This document shows, piece by piece, positions 1 to 12,578 of a stretch of DNA of 64,000 nucleotides (its first letter is position 1; each line of letters starts with the position of its first letter). Where the stretch lies: positions 5,502,586 to 5,566,585 of the forward strand of contig OY811978.1 of NCBI GenBank assembly GCA_963681505.1, in the 5' to 3' direction. Made by a program: the position numbers and the translations under genes. The DNA comes from Eunapius fragilis. Lineage: Eukaryota > Porifera > Demospongiae > Spongillida > Spongillidae. A model generated the notes under the pieces. The model made no database searches. It worked only from the letters and a program-made list of their open reading frames with translations, and was not told where the DNA came from.

Positions 1-2
1 CA

Positions 3-170
3 GATCCTGAAAAAAGACAGCGATATTGCCATAGTCCTGAACGTGCATCTCGCTCGGCGAAAAGAGTTAAGGTCACTCAATGGTATGTCGTACCTTTACA
101 ACCTCCCTCTCATATCAAGATGGATTACTTAACGTGCTATACGGCTCATAATCGGGTATGAATAAAAATC
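3..170 (+). pseudogene. Possible DPE-repeat coding fragment cut by window edge
   Basis: From base 3 the plus strand is open to a TGA near 170 and begins DPEKRQRYCHSPERAS, a basic DPE-type repeat like the one at 58.7 kb. Such repeats occur in proteins of marine invertebrate genomes, often within mobile elements. There is no start codon and no other conserved domain, and the open stretch is short. It may be the end of an exon whose gene lies outside the window, or chance. The hairpin element at 176 follows directly. Confidence 0.2.
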
Positions 171-175
171 AATGA

Positions 176-468
176 AACAAGTAAATAAAAACATTCTCTA
201 TGAGAAAGTTGGTGGCATATAGGATTTGAAGGCAATGGTGGTGTAAAAAGGAAGGAAACAAGGGTCTAGTAATAAGGAAAAATGGAATAGTCCTATATTT
301 AGCACATTTCTATATGTAGGATATAGTATGTTGTTCGTGTGCTAAATATAGGACTATTCCATTTTTCCTTATTACTAGACCCTTGTTTCCTTCCTTTTTA
401 CACCACCATTGCCTTCAAATCCTATATGCCACCAACTTTCTCATAGAGAATGTTTTTATTTACTTGTT
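176..468. mobile_element. Hairpin (foldback) MITE, family 1 copy a
   Basis: Two arms of about 131 bp (176-306 and 338-468) are near-perfect reverse complements around a loop of about 31 bp. The element opens AACAAGTAAATAAAAAC and closes with its complement. It has no coding capacity. The same organisation and much of the same arm sequence (a TTGGTG, then TAGGATTTG, then GGAAACAAGG order) recur at 61499-61810. One-arm relatives lie just 3' of both receptor copies, near 8935 and 17220. I infer a non-autonomous fold-back transposon family. Confidence 0.75.
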
Positions 469-547
469 AAACTGTAGGTATGCATGCATACGTACACACG
501 CACATACACACATCACACATACATACATCATATGCACAGCATGCATG

Positions 548-1061
548 CCTTCATAACATCTCATGTGCCTTGACAGAAAATACTTACATACTAAAAATTT
601 CATCACATTAGAGAGCTGTACATGTTGCATGCAACAAATGACATTAGTAAGCAGTAATTCGAAGCCCAAACAGATCATCCTTTGCACCATGTACTAATGA
701 AGTGCAGTTTTCTCACCCCATGAAAAGATACTATGTGATGTGTCACACCTTTCACCTCTCCCATATTGTTCTTATTAGTTACCATGGCAACCTGATAAGG
801 TACTCTGACCTTGTGCAACCATCTTAGAATTGTCAGTGCTGTTGTCGTACACACTTTATAGATATAGAAAGGCAGGGGTAGGTAGGGAGAGGGAGGGAGG
901 GTGAGGAGGAAGGGTTCCATAAGGTCATAATTAAGGTGATTTATAATCTATGGCTAAACTGTCACATTTGATCACATTTCGTATGCCATTAAACAGGACG
1001 CTGACTGGCGATTGAGGTATAGCTACGTAAAAACTTGAGACACACACTATTAATCTTCGTC

Positions 1062-1100
<39 letters not shown>

Positions 1101-1807
1101 ACTCCCATTATACTGTTTGTAGCATCGGGTACACACCACACGATACAGAACGCAACAACTTATAAATAGGTACACGCCTACAGGGCGTACGTGTTCCGTG
1201 CAGAGGGATCGATTCCGGTCATTGGAGACAGGTCGGCACCGCTTCCATACCATTATTCCGTTGCAGATGGAGCATTGTTCATTATATTGATAAAGACGAC
1301 GATAATTCATTTTTCATTTTCCAATACTTTGCGATGCGCTGAATTTAGGCCACAAATTGAATTCGATCACGTGCAACATTGACATTCGAGCCCAAAAGGT
1401 CCTCCATGTATAAATAGAAAGACGAGAAATTAAATTGTGGAAAAGTACACGGACCCAGAATGGTCCGTGTACTTTTCCACAATTTAATTTCTCGTCTTTC
1501 TATTTATACATGGAGGACCTTTTGGGCTCGAATGTCAATGTTGCACGTGATCGAATTCAATTTGTGGCCGCATCGCAAAGTATTGGAAAATGAAAAATGA
1601 ATTATCGTCGTCTTTATCAATATAATGAACAATGCTCCATCTGCAACGGAATAATGGTCTGGAAGCGGTGCCGACCTGTCTCCAATGACCGGAATCGATC
1701 CCTCTGCACGGAACACGTACGCCCTGTAGGTGTGTGTACCTAGGCTATTTATAAGTTGTTGCGTTCTGTATCGTGTGGTGTGTACCCGATGCTACAAACA
1801 GTATAAT

Positions 1808-1842
<35 letters not shown>

Positions 1843-2255
1843 GACGAAGATTAATAGTGTGTGTCTCAAGATTTTACGTAGCTATACCTCAATCGCCAGT
1901 CAGCGTCCTGTTTAATGGCATACGAAATGTGATCAAATGTGACAGTTTAGCCATAGATTATAAATCACTTTAATTATGACCTTATGGAACCCTTCCTCCT
2001 CACCCTCCCTCCCTCTCCCTCTCCCTACCTACCCCTGCCTTTCTATATCTATAAAGTGTGTACAACAACAGCACTGACAATTCTAAGATGGTTGCACAAG
2101 GTCAGAGTACTCTATCAGTACCTAATAAGATCAATGGTGCAAAGCATGATCTGCCTCTGGGCTTCGAATGGGTTGTCAACTGTTCCAATTAATGTCATGT
2201 ATCTCTTAATTAAAGCTTACTAATGTTGTCAGTTCTTGCATGCAACATGTACAGT
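548..2255. repeat. Large inverted repeat (palindromic pair of a 0.9 kb unit)
   Basis: The left arm (about 548-1455) and right arm (1462-2255) are inverted copies separated by only six bases, CAGAAT at 1456-1461. The arms include a (CA)n/(GT)n tract, a purine-rich block and unique AT-rich sequence. The right arm lacks roughly 100 bp present in the left near 690-790. A third, single copy lies at about 6466-7377 in left-arm orientation. Short open frames in the unit recur in all copies but have no recognisable domain, so the unit looks non-coding. Confidence 0.8.
1061..1096. repeat. (CA)n microsatellite
   Basis: Uninterrupted CA dinucleotides inside the left arm of the 0.9 kb unit. The mirror GT tract is at about 1811-1840 and a shorter CA tract is in the third copy at about 6990-7019. 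Length differs between the three copies. Confidence 0.9.
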
Positions 2256-2260
2256 TCGTG

Positions 2261-3268
2261 ACAAATGAAGCCAGCTTTGTGACCTGAAGTAAAGGGCCCC
2301 ATGGTTATAGCTTCCTCTGCTTAGGCAGGCACATCTTGATGTCTACTTACAAATACCAGAAGAACAGGCCAGTACTAGTGTATATCAATTAACACTGCAA
2401 TAGGAAGTAGAACCAAGAACTGCATGTTAACCAAAGGGGAGATATTATATCTAGTTTAAGAAGGCATGCATGCTGGTGATTTATGTGTGTGTATTGTATG
2501 TATATGTATGTATGTGTGCGTATGTATGCATGCATGCATGTACATGTACGTATATATATAATTATGATTATTATAATAATAATTATATATAATATAATAT
2601 AATATATATATATGCAAGTATGTATGTAGGTCATGGGCCCCCAGCTTTTCTGGAAGGGGGGGGGGGGGGGGGGGGGGGGAGGGGCCAGGATAGGGCAAGG
2701 GGGCGCTATTTGACAGCCGCGTATACGTTGTCCGCTTTCAGCCGATTCAACCAGTTGGGGGGGGGGGGGGGGGGGGGGGGCTGATCTCAGCTTTCGGCCA
2801 ATTCAGTCAATGAGATGTCCGCGCTCTTGGCAGATTCAACCAGTGGACGGTGGATGCTGTCCGCTTTCAGGCAATTCAGCCAGTGGGGGTGCGCATGTAT
2901 GTAAACAAGGAGGGGGGGGGGGGGGGGGGGGGGGGGCGCCATTCAGTCCCCAGGAGGGGGGGGGGGCCATGGCCCCCCCCCCCCTCCTGGGGACACCCAT
3001 GTAGGTGGGTGGATGAATGTGGATTAATGGATGGACAGATGCATGGACACATTCTGTATTCGTGCATGTATATGCATACAAATACTCCCCTTTGGTTAAC
3101 ATTCAGTTCTAGGTTCTACTTCCTATTGCAGTGTTAATTGATACACACTAGTACTGGCCTGTTCTTCTTGTATTTGTAAGTAGACCATCAAGGATGTGCC
3201 TAAGAAGGAGGCACAACAACCGTGGGGCCCTCTACTTCAGGTCACACAAGCTGGCTTCATTTGTCATA
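2261..3268. mobile_element. Inverted-repeat element with about 190 bp arms and G-tract core
   Basis: Arms at about 2261-2450 and 3085-3268 are imperfect reverse complements. The left opens GACAAATGAAGCCAGC and the right closes with its complement. The interior carries AT-rich sequence, several 20 bp or longer G runs (about 2657-2680, 2758-2780, 2911-2936) within a degenerate repeat containing CAGCC/GATTCAACCAGT, and a C/G hairpin at about 2953-2995 centred on CCATGG. There is no coding domain. I read it as a non-autonomous TIR element. Run lengths may be assembly-limited. Confidence 0.6.
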
Positions 3269-3521
3269 AACCAAGTTATGTATGTACTGACCCTGGTTCA
3301 GTCAACAGCCCCTACATACATTTAATAATATTGTACAGAAGCATAATACATATAGTGTATCTGTATCTGTATGTATGTATGCATATATGTATGTGTATAT
3401 AGGTATTTATGTGTACGTATACGTATGTATATATTTATGTGTGGATCTAATCAAGATCCACAGTAACTTTAATTGTAACATGTACCAAAATCAACTGCAA
3501 GATATAAACTGGATAAATCAT

Positions 3522-5042
3522 ACATACATACATGCATACATACATACATACATACATACATACATACATACATACATACATACATACATACATACATACA
3601 TACATACATACATACGTACGTACGTACGTACGTACGTACATACACACATACGTACATACATACACGCATACATACATACACACGTACATACACACGTACG
3701 TACATACATGCACGCGTACATACATACACACGTACATACACACGTATGTACATACATACACGCATACATACATACACACGTACATACACATGTACGTACA
3801 TACATACACACATACATACATACACACGTACGTACATACACACGTACGTACATACATACACACATACATACATACACACGTACGTACATACATACGTACG
3901 TACATACATACACACATACACACGTACGTACATACATGCACATACATACATACATACATACATACATACATACATACATACATACATACATACACACATC
4001 ATACATACACATACACATACATATATACATACATAAATACATACATATACATACACCTACATAAACACATACATACATACATGTACATACATACATACAT
4101 ACATACATACATACATACATACATACATACATACATACATACATACATACATACATGCATGCATGCATGCATACATACGTACGTACGTACGTACATACAT
4201 ACGTACATACATACATACACACGTATGTACATACATACACGCATACATACATACACACGTACATACACACGTACGTACATACATACACACATACATACAT
4301 ACACACGTACGTACGTACATACATACACACATACATACACACGTACGTACATACATACGTACGTACATACATACACACATACATACATACACACTTACGT
4401 ACATACGTACGTACATACATACGTACGTACATACATACACACATACATGCATACATACATACATACATACATACATACATACATACATACATACATACAT
4501 ACATACATACATACATACGTACGTATGTACGTACATACATACGTACATACATACATACATACATACCTACATACGTACATACATACGTACGTACATACAT
4601 ACATACATACACATGTACGTACATACATACACGCATACATACATACACACGTACATACACACGTACGTACATACATACACACATACATACATACACACGT
4701 ACGTACATACATACGTACGTACGTACATATACACATACATACATACACACGTACGTACATACGTACGTACGTACGTACGTACGTACATACACACATACAT
4801 ACATACACACATAGTACATACATATGTACGTACATACATACATACATACATACATACATACATACATACATACATACATACATACATACATACGTACGTA
4901 TGTACGTACATACATACGTACATACATACATACATACATACCTACATACGTACATACATACGTACATACATACATACATACATACATACATACATACATA
5001 CATACATACATACATACATACATACATACATACATACATACA

Positions 5043-5074
<32 letters not shown>

Positions 5075-5118
5075 CATACATCCATGCATACCTACATGCA
5101 TACATCCATACATACACG
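3522..5118. repeat. 1.6 kb (TACA)n/(TACG)n tetranucleotide array
   Basis: Nearly pure CATA/TACA tetramers, interspersed with TACG, CACA and CACG variants, fill about 1.6 kb. Variant blocks recur in similar order two or three times (for example around 3640-3930, 4200-4420 and 4610-4800), so higher-order duplication is visible. Long open frames in every frame arise from the lack of stop triplets and are not genes. Confidence 0.95.
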
Positions 5119-5449
5119 TAATAGCTGTATGTAAGTGCCATTTTTGCTAAATATTGCAAATAAAAATATTAAATAATTTTTATTGTTGTATATTATAGGA
5201 ATACAAGAAAACCTATTTAGTCTACAATACACACCAAACACTCCAAATGTAAAGGCAAAACACCTTAAGAGGATCACTGTTGCATTTGCTCTAAGTTCAC
5301 ACACACACACACACACACAACATACACACACACAGTAGTAAACTGTCCACCTTACGAATGATACTGTTGTACAGATTGTTCTGAATGCTCTATAGAGCCA
5401 CATGCTTCCCATGTATATATGTAATGGTGCTGTGTGTGTGTGTGTGTGT

Positions 5450-5482
<33 letters not shown>

Positions 5483-6465
5483 ATTACTTATGCAGCTGTT
5501 ACACTTTTTTTTTAGTTTGCAATTAGACATTAACGTTGAGCGGTTTGGAAAATACAAATTGGCCTGCGTGGCCTGAACAGCCCTGAAGTAGAGAGTTGCA
5601 CCTGCTTCAAGCAGGACAACATCGATGACTATAGGTATCAATGGCACAGCTGTATATACGATACAGCTATCCCCATAACTGTTCGGCTACGCGCATATAA
5701 ATGCCCAACTAACCACGTGAAGTACCTTATGTACTGTATAGTTGCATTGGACCTTCTCTACACTATTGATACGTTTTTGTCTTTCTGCTCCAAAGGGAGA
5801 TAATTTGTACATGCATGTGGATTCTTTTATGTACTGAACAATTATATACATTTCAAGCAAAGCTGCAACAAGTAAACTAGTGGTACATACCTTCCCACTT
5901 CCCAGATCACATGCCATGATGATTTGTGTCACCTGTGCACACCAACTTTTAATAATAGTACATGACAGATTTTACACTTGCACACTACTACAGCAATCAC
6001 AAAAGGTTAGGCAAGGGGCTCAACCTGGAGATGAGCCCACATCTCCTTATGGGAAAACCTCTAGCAGGAAAAAAAAACCCACCAAACATGTTGGAGAAAA
6101 AACCTCTAACTAGTACTGCCCAGCCACATACAACTTAGAACATATTCAACTTAGAGTCCAACAGCTTCCACCATCTCTGTGCCCAGGGATCATCTGCTCT
6201 TGCGATAAGACACATACAGTGCTACCATTTGGCACTGATTAATGAACAACCAAACAAAATAGAATTACTGCTGCCTACAAGTGTTGTGCATGCACAAACG
6301 CTTGGACTGAGCAACTGCCTCCAGCTGCTGCTTTTACCTGGGCTGCCAGCTGCCACTTAGAGCTGGCCCTGCCAATAACCAAGCACAACCCCACCATTTT
6401 ACATGTACCATCCCTGGTCGATATCATGAGTACCAGCCCTATTTAGGTGGAAGCTCATTTTGCGT
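5119..6465. other. Intergenic, no gene recognised
   Basis: This stretch holds (CA)n at about 5300-5330, a (GT)n block at about 5432-5482 and otherwise unique sequence. Short open frames have no recognisable domains. I see no RNA gene or coding exon. Confidence 0.6.
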
Positions 6466-6988
6466 GCCTTCATAATATCTCGTGTGCCTTGACAGAAAAT
6501 ACATACATACTAAAAATTTCATCACATTAGAGAGCTGTACATGTTGCATGCAAGAAATGACAATAGTAAGCAGTAATTCGAAGTCCAGAGACAGATCATC
6601 CTTTGCACCATGTACTAATGAAGTGCAGTTTTCTCACCCCATGAAAAGATACTATGTGATGTGTCACACCTTCCACTTCTCTCATATTGATCTTATTAGT
6701 TACCATGGCAACCTGATAGAGTACTCTGACCTTGTGCAACCATCTTAGAATTGTCAGTGCTGTTGTTGTACACACTTTATAGATATAGAAAGGCAGGGGT
6801 AGGTAGGGAGAGGGAGAGGGAGGGAGGGTGAGGAGGAAGGGTTCCATAAGGTCATAATTAAAGTGATTTATAATCTATGGCTAAACTGTCACATTTGATC
6901 ACATTTCGTATGCCATTAAACAGGACGCTGACTGGCGATTGAGGTATAGCTACGTAAAATCTTGAGACACACACTATTAATCTTCGTC

Positions 6989-7021
<33 letters not shown>

Positions 7022-7376
7022 ATTATACTGTTTGTAGCATCGGGTACACACCACACGATACAGAACGCAACAACTTATAAATAGCCTAGGTACACACACC
7101 TACAGGGCGTACGTGTTCCGTGCAGAGGGATCGATTCCGGTCATTGGAGACAGGTCGGCACCGCTTCCAGACCATTATTCCGTTGCAGATGGAGCATTGT
7201 TCATTATATTGATAAAGACGACGATAATTCATTTTTCATTTTCCAATACTTTGCGATGCGCTGAATTTAGGCCACAAATTGAATTTGATCACGTGCAACA
7301 TTGACATTCGAGCCCAAAAGGTCCTCCATGTATAAATAGAAAGACGAGAAATTAAATTGTGGAAAAGTACACGGAC
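6466..7376 (+). repeat. Third copy of the 0.9 kb unit, single and direct
   Basis: Collinear with the left arm of the 548-2255 palindrome, from the GACAGAAAATACATACATAC region to the terminal ACACGGACCC. It lacks the inverted partner. Its end abuts a 5'-truncated MITE whose first bases CAGAAT equal the six-base spacer at the centre of the big palindrome. Confidence 0.8.
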
Positions 7377-7613
7377 CCAGAATCACCCTTCTGGCTAGTT
7401 TTTCAAGTTTTCAAATTTTTTGATTTTCCTTGAACACCCATGAGCTTCTGTCAAATGGTCCTTACGCATCCTAAATCGGACTATCCATTACAGAGTTATT
7501 AGACACTGAATTTATAATTAGCCATACATTTCAATGCGAGCGTTACTTTTCTTTTGCTTGTTCTGGAAATTTTGAAATTGTACCATAAGGGTGATTTAGC
7601 TGGACACTGTCCC
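7377..7613 (+). mobile_element. MITE family 2, copy A (left TIR truncated)
   Basis: About 237 bp, more than 85 percent similar by eye to the copies at 9778-10023 and 56090-56339. The right terminus GCTGGACACTGTCCC is intact. The left terminus, expected to be GGGACAGTGTCCAGC, is missing where the 0.9 kb unit joins. No coding capacity. Confidence 0.8.
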
Positions 7614-7843
7614 ATATATATATATATTATGTATATATAATACATTATTATATATATAAAATTCCCGACAGTTGTGCAGAGGTGAGGTGGAAATCATACC
7701 GGCAAAAAACATCTATATTGATTTACGGTATATACGAGGTGATCCCACCTTCATTCCAAAGCATTCTTGCAGTTGTTAGGTTCCACAACAGGTCTAGCGC
7801 CTCATATGTCACTTGGCTTCCTATTTGTGACATAATTATACAT

Positions 7844-7850
7844 ATAAAAT
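7844..7850 (+). promoter_or_regulatory. TATA box of the receptor gene
   Basis: A TATAAAA match lies 56 bases before the ATG at 7906. The same box is kept upstream of the decayed copy (about 16170) but is missing from the inverted copy of this promoter at about 15760. Confidence 0.5.
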
Positions 7851-7905
7851 GCATTGAGACTCAGCGGAGAAAAGATAAAAGAAACTCGCAGAAAACTCCG
7901 GAATA

Positions 7906-8850
7906 ATGAATGACTGTTCCATGGACAATATCAGTGCTCAAAGCTACAACAGTTCAAATCTCACGTATGCTTTATTGATCGTCGTTCCGACTGTGCATAT
8001 TGTCATATCCATATTCGAATTGTTGCTCGGGGGTCATATCATTTATTTCGTATATCAAAAAAGGACATCGCGAGATTCAGTCTCTACATTGATTGCTTCA
8101 GTAACAGTACTTCTAATGGCCTTATCAATTCCCATAAACCTACTGGTGGCCATATCCATCATGACAGACTTACCGTTACTTGGAGCTTGTGGCAATTCAT
8201 CGAGATATCTGATCTATATTTTGGTAATATTCAAATGGGACCTCGTTGCATTCTCAGTTGGGCTAATCGCTACCGTTCAATTTCTGGTTATCAAATACGG
8301 TAAAAAGCGAGTAACCTTAGTGAAAGTACTTTTGGTGCTCACTGCTCTCGCGTTCCTAGCAATGATATTCGCCATATCTGGGACTCTAAGTTCAGAGATC
8401 GGGTGCTTCCGTGTGACTAAAATCCGTGGATCGATCTGTGCATTCGCTTACGGTCGCGGTGGCCCCACTGTTGTGATATGGATCTTTTTGGGATATGTCG
8501 TCCCGGGCATTGTCACCATGGTGATGTCCTATATGACAAACCGCACGGTAAGGAACAGTGTCATCGAAATGGACAACGACCACAGCGTGATTAAATCTGT
8601 TCTCATTATGAGCATTGTCACCATTATAACGACCTTCGCTCTGAGAATTCCGTTGAATGCATTGTTTATCTGGGCAACCAACACCGGGAATCACAACGCA
8701 TACCTGTTGATATCACCGCTGTCTGCTGTCGAACCTCTATACATTCTGTTCCTTTTTACCACACTCCACAAATCCTTCAGACTTACGATGATAGCAGCTA
8801 TTAAAACGTACTTCAAATGCCTTGCACGACCGGAGGAACCTGACGTTTGA
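7906..8850 (+). CDS. Seven-transmembrane (GPCR-like) receptor, intronless
   Basis: A single open frame of 314 residues with seven hydrophobic segments at roughly residues 21-49, 60-85, 100-128, 136-159, 186-210, 228-256 and 264-286. The N-terminus is short with Asn sites N8, N15 and N18 for glycosylation. Cys95 at the top of helix 3 and Cys167 or Cys178 in the second outer loop could form the usual disulfide. Helix 7 has EPLY in place of NPxxY, followed by an amphipathic, basic tail (LHKSFR). There is no DRY motif: helix 3 ends VIKYGKKR. It probably signals at the plasma membrane; ligand and G protein are unknown. The start is the first ATG after a TATA box. It matches rhodopsin-like topology, but the family is not assigned. 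A paralogue with stops and deletions lies at 16242-17139. Confidence 0.8.
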   Translation: MNDCSMDNISAQSYNSSNLTYALLIVVPTVHIVISIFELLLGGHIIYFVYQKRTSRDSVSTLIASVTVLLMALSIPINLLVAISIMTDLPLLGACGNSSRYLIYILVIFKWDLVAFSVGLIATVQFLVIKYGKKRVTLVKVLLVLTALAFLAMIFAISGTLSSEIGCFRVTKIRGSICAFAYGRGGPTVVIWIFLGYVVPGIVTMVMSYMTNRTVRNSVIEMDNDHSVIKSVLIMSIVTIITTFALRIPLNALFIWATNTGNHNAYLLISPLSAVEPLYILFLFTTLHKSFRLTMIAAIKTYFKCLARPEEPDV

Positions 8851-9109
8851 CGTGCGCGGTTACAACAAAAGAGATGTGATAAAATGACGAAATTCAGTGT
8901 GCACACACATTTGTACTATGACGAATTATAATATACAAGTGATAAAAATTGTCTCTACGAGAAAGTTGGTGCGTGGTATATAGGAATGACAGGCTGTAAA
9001 TTAAAATAGTAAGAAAGCAATTAAGGTTTCAGTATACTGACTTGGCTCATGTACCAAAATATTTTCTAGCTTGCATTGGACGTGCACAAGAGGTACCGAA
9101 ATGTACATT

Positions 9110-9112
9110 AGA

Positions 9113-9189
<77 letters not shown>

Positions 9190-9212
9190 TGAGAGAGAGA
9201 GAGAGAGAGAGT
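9110..9212. repeat. (GA)n microsatellite
   Basis: Imperfect GA repeats with CAGA interruptions in the 3' flank of the receptor. The duplicate has a much longer tract at 17402-17626. Confidence 0.9.
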
Positions 9213-9777
9213 GCATGAGTGTGTGTGAGTGTTAGTGTGTTAGCATGTACATGACCCTTTCTAGGGGGCAGTGAAACTTTAGTAGATCTAAGCTTTGACT
9301 TACATGTACTTTTACTCTTTACTGGGAATGGAAGCCTGATAGTGGCTGTGAATATTATATTATTTTACTGGTATCCCAAAAGATTATGGTACATCTGGGC
9401 CATGGAAATTTAAATAAACAAACAAGCTGCATGAGGTGATAAATAGTGTTCATACACATGAAAGCATCTGTAGAAATGGCTAGGAAGGCATTTTAGGGTT
9501 GTGGGGGTGTGGGGGAATTAATGGGTGCAGTTAATGAACTCTAGTTGCTAGGTACAAACAATTCGTTATATAGGCGCGATCGTAGTGCCAAATTTTTCGA
9601 AAATGATCGAGGTGTGAACGCTTATTTAAACGTAACGCTTATAAACTCTTAATTGCATTAAAATCAATGCGTGGGATACAATTTAAGGTGGCCTCGTGTA
9701 TAAATGGCATGCGCTATCGTAAATGGTAACTATATATGGTATTTTCGTTAGTGCATGTATTCCATGCAATATATATT

Positions 9778-10023
9778 GGGACAGTCTCCAGCAAAATCAC
9801 CCTGCTGGTTAGTTTTTCAAGTTTTCAAAAAAAAAATTTCAGTGAACTCCAAAGAGCTTCTATCAAATGGTCCTTACGCATCCTAAATCGAACTATCCAA
9901 CATAAAGTTATTAGGCACTGAATTTATAATTAGCCATACATTTCAATGCGAGCGTTATTTTTCTTTTGCTTGTCCTGGAAATTTGAAAAAGTATCACAAT
10001 TGATTTTTGCTGGACACTGTTCC
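9778..10023 (+). mobile_element. MITE family 2, copy B
   Basis: 246 bp with termini GGGACAGTCTCCAGC and GCTGGACACTGTTCC. The interior is collinear with copies A and C, including ATTAGCCATACATTTCAATG. An AT-rich (TATA)n block and an R2-like retroelement fragment follow directly, so the MITE appears to have inserted at or near that fragment's truncated 5' end. Confidence 0.85.
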
Positions 10024-10084
10024 ATATATATATAATTATAATTATATATATATTTATAATTATAATTATATATATATATATAAC

Positions 10085-10894
10085 TACACTCCCCCTCGAC
10101 AGAAAGCCCTATCTTTAAAACTTGACACCCACATGATCCAAGCTCTAGTTTCTTCTGCTTCACCAGCCAACAAAGCTCGCATGTTGTCAATATCCGCCCC
10201 CCATGAAAGTTCTTGGGTCTCTGCCATCCTCTCTGTAGGCTTGAACATGCACCTAGATTCAGAAGAGTGCCAAGTGACTATCAGATGGTGGCTAGGCCTC
10301 GACACATCAACTGCTTCTTCTTGCCCCTTCTGCCCTGGGGCCGTAATTGACCCTCTTGGCCACCATGCAACCTTGTGCCAGCATGGTGGAAATGTGGTCA
10401 CCCGTCACAACCACCTTAGGGACATCTTTGCCGAACTTTGCCACCGAGCTCACCTGCCTGTAAGGGTTGAAGTGGGATATGGCCTATCTGGAGATCATAT
10501 CAACACACGTCCAGCTGATGTGTTGGTTCAGGGATGGGATAGAGGCAAGCCTGCTGCCTTTGGTATAACGGTCACTTCACCCCTCACTCCTGCCACCTAA
10601 AGAGATGCCAATACTTCCTCAGGGGCAGCAGCCCATGCTGCAGAATGTAGAAAACATTCCACCAATGATGCCAGGTGTCAGAAGCTGGGGTGGGTGTGCA
10701 TCCCACTGGCCGTAGACACCTTTGGGCATTGGGGGAAGGAGGCCCAAAACATGTTCTCACACCTGGCATCTTTACTGTCCATCCACCAAGGTCGCCCCAA
10801 ATCTGTTGCCCTGTTTGACATCTACAGCAGAATGAACATGTGTCTAGTTAGATCAATATCCAGGGCCATCATGGGCAGGGTAGTAGTTCTTTAG
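10085..10894 (+). pseudogene. R2-like retrotransposon C-terminus (zinc knuckle plus endonuclease-like)
   Basis: Open frame with one in-frame stop (TAA at 10598-10600) encoding the C-terminal part of a non-LTR retroelement protein seen in sponges and corals. It shows a zinc motif (CPFC ... GHHATLCQHGG), then RPADVLVQGW ... AAFGITVTSPL, a PD-(D/E)xK-style nuclease core, then a helical tail ending AIMGRVVVL. The RT domain is absent (5' truncation), as expected for incomplete reverse transcription. Fragments of the same family occur at 23888-24700 (+) and 44040-45328 (-). Assignment to an R2-type clade rests on the zinc plus nuclease order and is an inference. It is inactive. Confidence 0.7.
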
Positions 10895-10905
10895 GACATT
10901 TGTGT

Positions 10906-12195
10906 GTAGTGTAGTGTAGTGTAGTGTAGTGTAGTGTAGTGTAGTGTAGTGTAGTGTAGTGTAGTGTAGTGTAGTGTAGTGTAGTGTAGTGTAGTGTAGT
11001 GTAGTGTAGTGTAGTGTAGTGTAGTGTAGTGTAGTGTAGTGTAGTGTAGTGTAGTGTAGTGTAGTGTAGTGTAGTGTAGTGTAGTGTAGTGTAGTGTAGT
11101 GTAGTGTAGTGTAGTGTAGTGTAGTGTAGTGTAGTGTAGTGTAGTGTAGTGTAGTGTAGTGTAGTGTAGTGTAGTGTAGTGTAGTGTAGTGTAGTGTAGT
11201 GTAGTGTAGTGTAGTGTAGTGTAGTGTAGTGTAGTGTAGTGTAGTGTAGTGTAGTGCAGTGCAGTGCAGTGCAGTGCAGTGCAGTGCAGTGCAGTGCAGT
11301 GCAGTGCAGTGCAGTGCAGTGCAGTGCAGTGCAGTGCAGTGCAGTGCAGTGCAGTGCAGTGCAGTGCAGTGCAGTGCAGTGCAGTGCAGTGCAGTGCAGT
11401 GCAGTGCAGTGCAGTGCAGTGCAGTGCAGTGCAGTGCAGTGCAGTGCAGTGCAGTGCAGTGCAGTGCAGTGCAGTGCAGTGCAGTGCAGTGCAGTGCAGT
11501 GCAGTGCAGTGCAGTGCAGTGCAGTGCAGTGCAGTGCAGTGCAGTGCAGTGCAGTGCAGTGCAGTGCAGTGCAGTGCAGTGCAGTGCAGTGCAGTGCAGT
11601 GCAGTGCAGTGCAGTGCAGTGCAGTGCAGTGCAGTGCAGTGCAGTGCAGTGCAGTGCAGTGCAGTGCAGTGCAGTGCAGTGCAGTGCAGTGCAGTGCAGT
11701 GCAGTGCAGTGCAGTGCAGTGCAGTGCAGTGCAGTGCAGTGCAGTGCAGTGCAGTGCAGTGCAGTGCAGTGCAGTGCAGTGCAGTGCAGTGCAGTGCAGT
11801 GCAGTGCAGTGCAGTGCAGTGCAGTGCAGTGCAGTGCAGTGCAGTGCAGTGCAGTGCAGTGCAGTGCAGTGCAGTGCAGTGCAGTGCAGTGCAGTGCAGT
11901 GCAGTGCAGTGCAGTGCAGTGCAGTGCAGTGCAGTGCAGTGCAGTGCAGTGCAGTGCAGTGCAGTGCAGTGCAGTGCAGTGCAGTGCAGTGCAGTGCAGT
12001 GCAGTGCAGTGCAGTGCAGTGCAGTGCAGTGCAGTGCAGTGCAGTGCAGTGCAGTGCAGTGCAGTGCAGTGCAGTGCAGTGCAGTGCAGTGCAGTGCAGT
12101 GCAGTGCAGTGCAGTGCAGTGCAGTGCAGTGCAGTGTAGTGTAGTGTAGTGTAGTGTAGTGTAGTGTAGTGTAGTGTAGTGTAGTGTAGTGTAGT
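10906..12195. repeat. Perfect pentanucleotide array: GTAGT x70, GCAGT x176, GTAGT x12
   Basis: 258 consecutive five-base units without indel. Units 1-70 (10906-11255) are GTAGT, units 71-246 (11256-12135) are GCAGT, and the last 12 (12136-12195) are GTAGT again. The array starts a few bases after the stop of the R2-like fragment, so it may have grown from the element's 3' tail. The three open frames of about 296 codons across the GCAGT block exist only because the unit contains no stop in any frame. Confidence 0.98.
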
Positions 12196-12578
12196 TAGTT
12201 CTTTATTCTTGTGAATGGTGTACTGTTATTGTAAAATCCCGGCAAATGTGAAGAGGTGAGGTGGAAATCATGCCGGTGTAACAGGATAGCTTTTCCCCCG
12301 GGATAAGCTGTCCCCCTGCGGACACCCTATCCTAGTATACGTTGTCCACCTTTAGGATAGCGTGTCCCCCTCGTACAGACGTTTCATCATTAGTGCATGG
12401 GTTAGACACGCGCTTAAAGTTGCAACTGCTATAGGATGCTAGATCTCACCAACCAACTCGACTGCAAGACGCAAACACTTGGTTTCTAAGATTTCTTTGT
12501 ATTAGTATACCGTATAACACCTCATTTCTCTCACATGTTTGGAACAGATGAACAGCATGTGACAAATTCTAAGTGCGA

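Larger units (their letters stand above)
7655..9545 (+). repeat. Segmental duplication, copy 1 (receptor plus flanks)
   Basis: This 1.9 kb block, including promoter, receptor and 3' flank, recurs as 12234-12276 plus 16012-17845. The 3' flank in both copies contains a one-arm relative of the hairpin MITE (about 8935-9030), a GA-rich tract (about 9110-9212) and a common tail ending around GGGTGCAGTTAATG. In copy 2 a DNA transposon splits the block at a CCGG that is single and undisturbed here (7699-7702). Confidence 0.85.
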